The position numbers and the translations under genes are program-made. Shown here piece by piece: positions 52,701 through 62,943 of a stretch of 64,000 nt of DNA. Each line of letters begins with the position of its first letter. Position 1 is the first letter of the stretch. The notes under the pieces were generated by a model. That model was given only the letters and a program-made list of their open reading frames with translations. It did not search any database and had not been told where the DNA came from. Source of the stretch: Phymatolithon calcareum (Eukaryota; Rhodophyta; Florideophyceae; Hapalidiales); the NCBI GenBank assembly GCA_977006965.1, contig OZ345352.1, positions 2,852,001 to 2,916,000 on the forward strand. The letters run 5' to 3'.

Positions 52701-54240
52701 CCGCGGCGACGATGGTGAGCGCAACCGTGCGCCCAAGACCCTCGCTTTACTCACGCACGTTCAGACGAGGTGCCTGCTGGAGCCGACGGGGGTTCGATTT
52801 TGCGAGATGGGAGAAAAAATTCACTGCTCATTTCGTGGGCGGAGTGCACTCCGCATGAATTTCAGGTTGTCTTGGTGTGCCCTTTAATTGATTGAAGAGT
52901 ACAATACAATGACGATTACCCTTTTTCAATACCATGTTTGTGCAGTGACATTATGAATTGCAGCCCATCGAAACTGGGCTTTGAACTCTGCACCGCGAAT
53001 GGGTTTAAATGACCGGAACATCTTCCCTAGCTCTATCCCCGTGGCGGCACACGCTGGCATGTGTGCGACGCCTAAAACACAAGAACATATGAGGTTATCC
53101 TTATTGCCTTCGCTTTTCAACCTCTTCGTCCGCGAAAGGGTTTGCATAGACTGTGAAACCATTGACAGCCGGCATATTGCTCGTCGATTCCGTTCCGCGA
53201 GGCGGGCGGGCGCTGCTTGATATGTGCTAATGCCCGTACAACTTCAAGACCATGCAAGACCTATCCGACGCGAGAGCAAGTACCGCTAAGATCCGGTGCG
53301 GGTGCAATGGTGACCATCCGAGTCTGGTGTACTCAAATTACGTATGCGACGATAGCAGGTTGTGCAAATCACGTCCAGGGACAATTTCATCCGCTAAATG
53401 ACATGTACATGCCGCCTAGGATTTTTGCGATAGACCCCTACAGCCGCCCTGCACCATGGAGTCCGGTACTGCGCGATGGAACTGTGTGACATTGTAAAAG
53501 CCACTTGCGAATTGAGCGACAAGAAAACTTCGATCTTGGCGTCGCCCAACATTAAGGAGATGACGAAAAACTTCTTGAAAGGGCACCGACAAGTGTATTG
53601 TTCGGAGAAACGCAGTCATGCTCTGGGTGACGTTATGCTCCCTTTCGGATTGAGGATTTTCGGTGATTCTTACCAAATGTGCAGAGTTTAATTTGAATCT
53701 CGCTACGAAACGTTTTGGATAGTCGCAACCGGGAGATCAGCAACCGCAATTTCTTTCCCCATGAAGCCAATTGAAATGCATAGTCAACCTCGGGTGAAGC
53801 CTTGTTGATTGAGCGCTGCTGTGGACGTTTGCGAGGTGAGAAATAAATTCCGATAGACTGCGACAAGGCAGCCATGACACCGCAACTCTAGCCAGGCGCG
53901 CGAGAAGAGCATCTCGGCTACTCCAAAATTCGTTCGGCTGCCCAGCACGCTCAGCATCAAAATTTTCATCCGCCTTCTTCCCGGCACAAAATGTTTGCAC
54001 CTTACCAGTGCCCTAAACACACTGTCGCACAGCTACATTGACCGCATCAACAACAATAGTAGTATTGAATGCGAGCGGTAGGTCCTTATCGGTGATTGTG
54101 GAAATGGCTTCGAGAGCACGGGCGACACCGGAAATGATTTCTGTGGCAGAGGTGGTGGTCAGGTACAGAGTTAACTTAGCCTTGATTGGTTTGAGCCATA
54201 TACTCTGATCATGCGACTATAGATGTGAGGCTGTATTGCC
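52701..54240 (-). pseudogene. Decayed coding sequence, unassigned
   Basis: Minus-strand readings such as TEIISGVARALEAISTITDK (about 54120), ENFDAERAGQPNEFWSSRDA (about 53950), RKLSVPFQEVFRHLL-like text near 53560 and LGVAHMPACAATGIELGKMF (about 53040) look protein-like but lie in several frames with stops. Base composition resembles the host-gene remnants on either side. No family was recognised, and the strand is uncertain for part of the stretch. Confidence 0.25.
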
Positions 54241-55040
54241 CGGGCGTGCCGCACATATCGGCGAAAATATCGCTATCAACACACGGCGCTTTTAACTGAT
54301 GGTGGTGTATTAGCCGCACTCTGATCTCATCTTGCGCCGCAGTATTCGGCACCACATCTTCCTTCGACTGCTCCATAAGCCAAGGCTGCAGTCTTTCATC
54401 CATCCTCTCGCCGTTCTTCTCTTCACCCACGTCGTCATTGCGCGCTCACATTCGACCGGCAAGCGCAGCATCGGCCGGGATTGGACGCCAGGTGTGAGCC
54501 GCGACATAGGCATTGCGTTCCTCTCTCTCGCTGCGATGGCAAAGTCCACAGCGGACGACGGGGAAGGTGCAGGGGTTCAGAGAGCCGTTGCACCTGCTTG
54601 CAGGTCCGTCCGATCGGCGTGGGCAGCGGCGCGCGACGCGGTTTCTAATGTGTCCGTCGCATGCACGTGTGACACCTTGCAGAGCAGCTCACCCGCCTGG
54701 TTCTAGATGCATCGCGCCCATGCTTGCTGCTATTGCCGCAACGCGCCGTACGAGTTCTGGAACTGGTGCTGTGGGTGCGTTCATCCGCTCGTCTGGTCAT
54801 CCTTGTCTATACAGCTGGGCGCTCTGCAAGATCATGAGTGTTGCTCTTGAGACCCGCTTGCATCATTGCCGAAACGAATCATGAAATGTAGCACACGTGT
54901 CCTTTTTATGCTACTTTTGTGATCCCCACATACCGAAAAATTACTGAAAATTGCATTACCGTGTCGACGGCTAGAACGACCGACGCCGTCAATAAAATAC
55001 CGAGGTGGCCTCATTTCGTTGAATAGGCATATCCCAAGGT
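54241..55040. other. No gene recognised; GC-rich
   Basis: Overlapping frames of 120-124 codons occur on the plus strand (54332-54706, 54513-54884) without motifs. They may be part of the pseudogene cluster. Confidence 0.35.
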
Positions 55041-56500
55041 TTGGCAATGGCGCCAGCGAGTGTACAGAAGCGTGCGCCGAAGCGTGTTGTGGACGACGAT
55101 GTACTTGATGCGGTAACATCAGTAGCGCGCGGCGCCGGTAATTTTGACGTACGAGCGAAAACGACTCAGGTTCTACTGTGTCGGCTAAAACAATCCCCAT
55201 TTCTGCGAAAGACGGCGCCATCGCGCGCGCCCCTTGCCTCTTGGGCATTGCCCACCGCCCAGCGGCTGTAAACATCGAGCCAGAGCCGTCTGCTGATATA
55301 GAGGAACGGTGTAATCAGCAGAACCGGCCCCCCTGCGAAAGTATCGACGCAAAGAAAACGTACTGACTGATACAAAGGAGGAACCTTTCTCCTTCGCGGG
55401 TGCACGCATTGCTGCTTGGGCCACCATGGTCGTCGCAGATCCAGAGGCGAATATTGGCGACTTGGAAGAGCTTCTTGAGTTCAGCGCCACGCATCGAGGG
55501 GATCCGCGGCGCTCTCCATTCTCACAGAGGCCCAGCTCTTCAAGAACATTGCGCCGGCGTACCGTATCAACGCCATATCGGAGACCAAAGTTGCGGCGTC
55601 AGTGTCCAAGGATATTGCCAAACTCTGTGCATTCAAGCAAGCCCTTCTTGCGGCTTATCGCCGCTTTGTCAGGTCCATCGTCAAGCTTCCGCGGTAGCGC
55701 TCCGGTGGCTCGAAATCGCAGCCCGCGACTAAGGCCACTAACCAGATGCTGCGTGTCCGAAGCGATTGTTCTACTGCTCGCTCTTAGCTATTGCGCGCAC
55801 TCCCCCATTTTAAGGACGCTGATACAATTGTCGCATATGTAGTTGCCCTCGTTGCTGTTCGCGATGAGAGCGTCCGCAAGGAGGGCGCCGCCGCTCTCAA
55901 GTCCGTACCCGGCGACGCTAATCGTGCAGCCGGCCCGACGCTGGTGATATGCGTCAACATTGCAAAATCTCTTTCCATGGCCGCCCATATGGGTGCGGCT
56001 GTTGTTTAAGCGGAAACTGTTGAACCCCTTCTTGGAATCCGTTTCGCCTCATTCCCCAGACTGCCAACCAGCAAATCGAACGGATATCGAAAGCGCGGCA
56101 ACTTTAAGGGGAAGCATCAAGAGGTGAATAAGGGGAAAGCGGTGAAGCCCGCGTATGAAGAATCTGAGAAATCTAAACGCGATCGTGAAACTGAGGAGGA
56201 GGTACTCGGTGATCTCCGCAAAGCAGAAGCTACTCCGCAATAGCTTTGCGTTGCACTTACGGCACTATTGCATGCTGTATGTCGCTCTTTCTTCAACGTG
56301 GTTCAAACCGCATCGCTTTCTGCTGCAAAAGCTACTTCGGACGGTACGCAAACACGGACCAAAAACCGCCACTCTCCCTGGCGTCTGCCTTGCACGGGTT
56401 GCTCGGTGGCGCCGACTACATCTCTATTGGCCGCTCCTCAAATCGCGCCGAACAGCCTGCATGAGTCCTGCAAAGAGGAATGGACAGATATTTTCTAGTT
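55041..56500 (+). pseudogene. NOC3-like: NOC3-like nucleolar complex protein, pseudogene
   Basis: NOC3 is a conserved nucleolar protein needed for 60S pre-ribosome export and linked to replication initiation. Plus-strand pieces in successive frames match it in order: ARIAAWATMVVADPEANIGD and LEELLEFS (about 55400-55490), AQLFKNIAPAYRINAISETK and SVSKDIAKLCAFKQALLAAY (55530-55680), HFKDADTIVAYVVALVAVRD with KEGAAALKSV and GPTLVICVNIAKSLS (55805-55980), then a Lys/Glu-rich linker and ALLHAVCRSFFNVVQ (about 56262-56300), the start of the C-terminal CBF/Mak21-type part. Several frameshifts (near 55495, 55690, 55800, 56380) and stops, plus loss of the C-terminal domain, indicate a pseudogene. A functional copy is expected elsewhere because the gene is essential in yeast. 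Confidence 0.65.
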
Positions 56501-56639
56501 ATCAAATGGAAAGACGTGTTACGGTTGATGCTCTAGAGCCAAAGGTCAATAGCAAGTTAGCGGAACGTAGTTCGGTACAACTCGATCGTAGAACGCCATC
56601 AAATCTCTTCGTCATACGCGATGATTAACCGAAACGAAA

Positions 56640-56887
56640 GGCTGTGCACTATCAAGATCGTCACACTCGCGTAATTTCTCGAAACAAAAGGAATCTCGTC
56701 TTTCGTATAGAATATAAAGTGCGCTCTCCATGCCTATCCCTCTCGTAGCCCAGTCCAACGCACGCACACGCCTGATTTGTGTCGTTTGAAACGGGCCTGA
56801 GATGGTGCATTTTTCTTCTAGATGTACTATTGTCAATCGTCCCCCTGGGGCTTACAGCGTCGGCCACGTATGAGTTGACGACTGTAA
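56640..56887. other. Short spacer, no gene recognised
   Basis: Nothing recognisable lies between the NOC3-like pseudogene and the MULE. Confidence 0.4.
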
Positions 56888-56896
56888 TTAAAATTA

Positions 56897-57863
56897 GGGG
56901 AATTTACTAAAATGACCACGTAGTTTGCCGTATTTACTAAAATGACCACCATGCATGGGGGTAGTTATGATCCTGTACTTTTCTGTCAGCATGCAGCAAA
57001 CGGTCCGTCATTCAGGTCCGTTGAGACTGATACATGCCCAGGTGCCAACGTCTTGATCTTACAGTTATTTCGGTTTGTAAAACGGATTTGCCCTAGGACG
57101 AAACGGAACAATTTGTTCGAAGATCGCCACGTCCCACATTTCCACAGTTTTGTCCCAATAAAGCCGCTCGGCGACCTTGCCGATTGATACCTCTCCAGCT
57201 GCGGAACAGTCCCTGTACATGCACAAAATACTGCTCGATTTTTGCGCTGTTGGCCGCCGGATGAATGTGCATTGTTCTAGAGGTAATTTTTTGATTATTT
57301 CTGGCAAGCAGTATAAGGTGAATTTGGATGACCGTTCATGCACGTGCATGCATTGGCAGGAGTATGAATACCCGTGCATTCATGCCTGTGCGTCAATTCT
57401 ATACGTTCGTCGTTTCCACCCAGAACCCTCGCTGCCGTTGGGGGAATTTGTTGGAAGCTGGTATCAAAAATCCACATTTTTCAAGATTTATCAAGGAGAA
57501 ATAGTTATGCCACCGCTACCGGATCTAAGTGGTGCACTTCCAGAGCATGCCGATCTTCCTCCGGTGACTAGGCGCCCGCCAGGAAGGCCTAAAAAGGCGT
57601 CTCATAGCTGGCTCTGCATCTGACCGGTCCGTTACGTGTAAGAAATGTAACAAACCTGGCCATAATAAGCGCTCCTGCAAGGAAGCCGTTGAGCCCCAGC
57701 GGCCCTCTCAGCCCCCCTCCGATCAATAAACTGATGTTATTTCTGGACCCTATAATTTTATGCTGCCCCGCATTACACCAAAGCTATAATCATAACAACA
57801 CCCATGCATGGTGGTCATATTAGTAAATACGGCAAACTACGTGGTCATTTTAGTAAATTCACC
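56897..57863 (+). mobile_element. Mutator-like element (MULE), deletion derivative, 967 bp
   Basis: Terminal inverted repeats of about 75 bp (56897-56971 and 57789-57863) are flanked by a perfect 9-bp direct repeat TTAAAATTA (56888-56896 and 57864-57872), the target length of Mutator-like transposons. Each TIR holds the unit ATTTACTAAAATGACCAC twice. The interior keeps only the C-terminal part of a MuDR-type transposase. Outer TIR bases differ slightly (GGGGAATTT versus GGTGAATTT). Confidence 0.95.
57177..57729 (+). pseudogene. MULE transposase C-terminus: SWIM zinc finger and zinc knuckle
   Basis: Frame 57177-57623 has YKVNLDDRSCTCMHWQEYEY followed by PCIHACASI, a SWIM motif (C-X-C-X9-C-X-H, first Cys codon at 57339-57341) as in MuDR transposases. 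Then comes TRRPPGRPKK, the usual basic motif. A one-base loss in the A-run just after it shifts the frame. The next phase gives CKKCNKPGHNKRSC (57637-57678), a standard C-X2-C-X4-H-X4-C knuckle, and a stop at 57727-57729. The catalytic DDE part is missing, so the element depends on a full-length relative. Confidence 0.88.
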
Positions 57864-57872
57864 TTAAAATTA

Positions 57873-58383
57873 CCTCTACTATAGGATAATTAGCTCCTTT
57901 TCTTCGCTCAGCGACGTCGCCTGTGATACTTATGCCATGCTCGACGGCCCACTACGGTAAACCGGGCAAGCACCCTTGGCTAGAAGTCTTCGTGTCCGCA
58001 TCTATAGCGGTTCCCTAGATGGATCCCTTGGTCTGCTTCCCTCTGCGCTAGAGTCGTTGTACCGCTTAATCTCATCTGATGCCCTGACTCATCTGGTCTT
58101 CTGTGTTTCTTTTCCGTTCGTGTCCGTTCGCGTCACCGCACTTTGCTGGACTTCGGGTCTATTGTGCTCGCTCTGCCATGCGCTACCTCACATTACTCGC
58201 CTGTTTACAGTCCAGGTTCGCGCCCATCCATTATACTACACTAGACAGTCCGCTTTAATAGCATGAAAAAGTGATAAAGATTGATCCAATCCTCGCTAAT
58301 ACCCTTGAAAATTGCTATAAATTTCGCTCCGTTTCCAAAAAATTGCTCGAAAAAGTACGAACTAATCCGCCCCAATCGATCTC
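57873..58383. other. No gene recognised
   Basis: The 96-codon plus frame (57976-58266) has no motif and is probably fortuitous. Confidence 0.4.
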
Positions 58384-58385
58384 TA

Positions 58386-60338
58386 GTGTCTATTTTACGG
58401 AAATTTTCCCTCAATTGAGGGGCACGTTTCCCTCAATTGAGGGAAGAGATTCATTTAATTTTTTGCTAATGAAAGTTACTCGCTATCAAGCGCATCAACA
58501 GCGCCAAGCTTATAAATGTCTTCAGCATGCTTAGTGAAGCAGTTCCTAACAGTAGAAATGTCGCAAATGTATATTGTGGCACTATCAAGCGTATTACATT
58601 GTGAGAACACTATGGTCGAGGTCTTGCATTTTCAAACTCTGCAGTTGTTTTGCACAACAAGACTTGTCATCATGACCTCTGAAAGTATCCTTTTACTTTT
58701 CTCATGGGTAACGTGGCGTCCAACACTGCTCTCGAATGCAAATGTACGCTCTGGCGCAACTGAACGTCGACAAGTAATGCGCGTGTCAAATGCTATCGAT
58801 GAGTTGCTCTTCCGGCACTTCACAAAACCTTCACTGCGTCATGTGCTGGTGACACTCTGCACGGTCACGAGAGAATAACAACTAGCTAGCAACCTAGAAA
58901 ATCGCCAGAAGAGTTAGATGGCCCCTATGAACTATAGGCGCACTTGTTGAATCTCTGCAGAGTCAGTACTCACTAAGTATGAATCCACACATGCAATGCG
59001 CCTTGTAGCGGCATACGTGGCCATAAAGCAGCACAGAACTACCATTCCGTAGGCCATCTCGCCTTCAAAATCTCTTTGACACAGTGTGCTTTCTGTGGTC
59101 ATTCGTGGGATCGACATAATCTTGACCGAGGTGACCAGCGGTACTGCGCAGGGTATATGTCGCCAAATTCACTTGATTTCACTCTACATGAAATCAACCG
59201 GAGGTATTCTGCCACCGGCATCCTGTTTCGTAAGAAGAAGGGCCGGGGAGATACTTCTTCGGCCTGGTAGACCTCCAGAAAGCGCCCTCAGCGCCGAACT
59301 CAACTCTTGCCATGAGGACGAGTCTCTGTCACTGTAGTTTCTTTTCGGCCCTTCTTCTCAGCTTAGCGAGCGTCCAAGCAGCAAGTTTTCGAGGGTAACT
59401 TGGGAAAGCATCGTCACCACGCAATCGCACTTCGAATGAAGTCCAATACCACTATTCTCGGATAAGAAGTCTCTGTTTAGAGTGCGAATTTTCCACAACT
59501 GAGAGTAAAATCGTCTCTAAAACGGACATAGAACTTTCGTTTGTACATTGGGACCCAATGAGCGCACGTATTCGGCTCGCAGTCCGGCGTGATGACATCA
59601 AGTTCCCGGTGTAATGTTTTGTCTCAAGGGCCCTGTAAGACTTAGGCGAGAGTGCTCGGAAGAGGGCGTTTAGAGCTTCTGAAGGTTTATCGAAGCTTGT
59701 ATGCCCTTCTGAGGAGCATGTGATCTCGACTGTAGACGATAAACAGACGTTTCGCGATGAAGATTGGCAAGGATGATCACTGTAAGCACGCCTAGGCTAT
59801 ACCGCAATTTTGCCGGTGTTGGCTCGGTTCAAGCTCTTCAACGTCTGTAATGTCAACGACAGCGTTCTCTGCCTTGACGTTGACAATGCGGACTGTCTTA
59901 ATCTTAATCTTCTTCAATGGATGACGAATCAGAACCCATTTCATGCGATGTGACATGCTCGCGCGACAAAATATTTTTTCCCCGAGTACATTCTGAACCA
60001 TACTACTGACCTTTTTTGAATTCGAAATGGCTCCGCATAGTCTGGAGCACTCTGATAGACCGCCTACAGATGCTGTCTTGGTGTGTACTGATGTACCGAC
60101 CGCGCGCGGCCGGTGTTTTTCTCCTGGAATGGCAGGTCTGGAACTTCTGAGTGACCAACATATTTTCGTTTCTAGCACCGAACGAAGCGAATTTAAGGTA
60201 GTAGTGTGGGTACTCCTCGCACAGAAGATGAGCCAGGCTTTACGAATATGGCATGAGCGATCTGTTTCGAATTTGCTTTATGGATTTTTTTGAGCTTTCA
60301 AATCGCCCCTCAATTGAGGGGGTTCGTAAAATAGACAC
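58386..60338 (-). mobile_element. TA-flanked inverted-repeat DNA element, copy 2 (about 1.95 kb, inverted)
   Basis: The same termini as copy 1 (GTGTCTATTTTACG / GTAAAATAGACAC) are flanked by TA (58384-58385, 60339-60340). The sequence is nearly the reverse complement of 2778-4723 along its whole length. Subterminal CCTCAATTGAGG palindromes are intact here (58410-58440 and about 60307-60320), where copy 1 has substitutions. The coding remnant (minus 59792-60178) is a slightly better-preserved version of the protein in copy 1. Confidence 0.88.
59792..60178 (-). pseudogene. TA-element protein remnant (copy 2)
   Basis: This 128-codon frame contains SRPAIPGEKHRPRAVGTSV, LSECSRLCGAISNSKKVS and KIKTVRIVNVKAENAVVDI, homologous to the proteins of the two other TA elements. 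It ends at a stop. Downstream frames in the element are broken. Confidence 0.5.
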
Positions 60339-60547
60339 TAGAGGTAAGCCCATTTCCGATCGAAATTCCACATTTGTTTATTTCCCATGTTGCGGAAAAC
60401 AGAGGGACAGTGCTCCTGGTGGAATATGCCCCCTAGTAACCCGTTTTCTTACGCAAAAACTATAGCTCACTTCCGTCCCGATCAAACTCCGCCGCATCGT
60501 AGCTGCTAACAATGGGGCCATTAATGGCCACCACTGTCAGCATACGA

Positions 60548-60720
60548 TATAGGAGAAGAAGTGTGATTTTATACTAAAAGTTACATATGCGTCTGCAGAC
60601 GCTTGGGGCAACTTTGCGAACGCCATATGGGCACACCCAGGGCCTTTCCTGGTTGAACTTTGCATGGTGGGGTGCGACAAGATCTGGTGGAAGACCAAAC
60701 CTATCTTAGGCCCATAATTG
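60548..60720 (+). mobile_element. Possible family A fragment
   Basis: GAAGAAGTGTGATTTTATAC and the reading ASADAWGNFANAIWAHPGPF resemble 16668-16710 and the ASVDAWG reading near 1207. It is short, so tentative. Confidence 0.35.
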
Positions 60721-62943
60721 GGCCTTGAGTGGGATAAATATTCCGCTGTACTGTGTCATGCATTGTCGATGGTAAGTGGACAGAATGACTTCATGTTTTG
60801 GCCGCAGCCTTGGTCGTTTGAAACATAGCAAGGACTTCGTCAAGTGCTCTCCTTGTGTAGGCACTTTCGTCGGATGACAGCTCTCCTTTTGTCAGGCACT
60901 CTCCCCAGGTATAACAAACCATTGGGAACGCACTCTAACTTACCGTGAGGTATTTATCTTCTCTTGCGTGAGCAACATGGGGAGTCTCTTGTGGATGAGT
61001 GCGCATATGCGAATGGTTGAGTATGTGGAGGAAGAGCCATCAATCTCGGTCGTCTTCAGTATGGCCACGCTGGTGGAACAAAAAAGATAAAGGCTTGTCA
61101 GTAACAAAGCTCGGGGTCGTTCTTGAAACATGACGGAAGACAGGACGATAGTTTTGGGTTACAGATTTTAGCTTAGGAAAAAGCCCGGTGGTCCTTGGCC
61201 GTAGTTTTGGGAGTGTCTGATGTCCCTATTCCATTACCTCTCTTCCTATCCTCGGAGCGACTTCGGTATTTCAAAGTCTCAGATTGACATTCGAGATTGC
61301 TCTGGAATCGAAAATGCAATGTAGCTTGTCAGCACGCACAAGACTTACAGGTCACATGCGTGTTTGTTACGGGGAGAGATAATTTTTGGTCATGTGTCAG
61401 ACGTGCATACAAACGCCTGGGACATCTCTAACGAGTCTGATAGTACAGCAAATCAATCAGAACAACTCTAATAAGTTCCACTGAACGCAATAACCGGAGG
61501 CGGGCCATCCTCTCCCCGCCAATGCCATGTAGAATCTTTCGGCCCTTTTGATGTAGCAATCTCCAAGTGGGAGATTGTGACATTCCAAGTCGTCTGTGCG
61601 TCGGAGCGCCATGGGCGATTTTGCCTTCCTCCTGAGCTTCTGTAAAAATGACGTCAATGGACATCTTTGTAGTCATTAGGCTCCTGTCCTAACGCAGAAT
61701 GAAAGTCGGAACCATCTGTCCGAAACCAATACAATTTAAACATTTGCTCTCCTTGCGGAAGAAAGAATGTCCAAGTCATTTTTATGGATTGTTCGTCAAT
61801 CACCTTGACGATAGCCCTCCTCTTCATTCAAGACAACTACCACCCCAATCTCAGGTCAAGCTTCATCGTACTCTACCTTGGAAGTTGTCCATCACTTCTC
61901 CTCCATCGTGGGAACTAGAACACAATCACAATCACAGCATATGTAGAACTCGTTCTGCTCTATTGTTGGGTTTCAGTTAGGTGCATTTTGAAGAAGACCA
62001 CATACAGTACAATGTTACAGTGACTTCTACGAGGCTACCCTAAGGTGGCGTCTAGGACTACTGTGTATGTAGTAAATTGTAATTTTACACTTGGCCTGAA
62101 GTTGTTGGGTAGCTTGAACCTTTAATTATGATCTTTCATTCTTTCTTCATCCGATGGAGAAAGAATCACGACTCCATGGAGTCCATCGTCGAAACAGTCC
62201 ATTGTCAACCTGGTGCTCATTCCTTTTCGGTGCATTTGACCAGTTCAACAGACGCGAGATCGCATGGGCCTGCTATAGTGCTTGGACCGAGTCTTTTCAT
62301 GCGCTCCTTCTGGCATAGACTGGCCAACATTCGTCGCGCAGATTATTTTCCAGTCGCAGCATTGCTTGGCATGAGTACATGCCTCGGTTTTCAAGGTCCA
62401 CCCAGGCAGCGTACACTTTGTGGTCATTCAACGACTGCAGGCATCTTCGAATGAATGAAGTCGTATGATGTGTTTTCGAGTGATGAAATCAATCATCCGC
62501 TTGCAAGCCATGACCACTCTGTTCAACACGCAGGCGCGGGGAAATGTCGTAGCATGGAGCGAGCTGGCTCCCAGCCACCCGCGCAATGTCCAAACAGTTG
62601 CTTTCGTCACTTTGCACGGGATTCGCATAGTGAAAACTGCCTCAAAACCCTCTGACGGAGAAATGAACCAAGTTGGTGTCCCAAAACCATAACGCTATGA
62701 ATTTGGATGAAGCGGCGCCAGGGCAGTCGTCCCTCAGGAAACGACTTCTATGTGTACATTGTCTAAGCGCACAGTCCGCGGCGACTACCAGCTCTGTGTC
62801 GTGTTCTGCACGCCGCGAGTTTCCGTTTTTTCGTTTTTCTAGATGACGAAGGCGTCGGGGGCCAAGCAAGTGCAACAATACTCCGAAAAACAGGTCCTTA
62901 AATTGCGGGACGACCTCTTCCCTTGTCGAATCTTTTCAAAATT
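60721..62943. other. No gene recognised
   Basis: Frames up to 108 codons occur (62128-62454 plus, 62642-62878 minus) without recognisable motifs. A protein-like minus-strand reading around 62240-62430 (ENRGMYSCQAMLRLENNLRD) could be a remnant of unknown origin. Confidence 0.4.
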
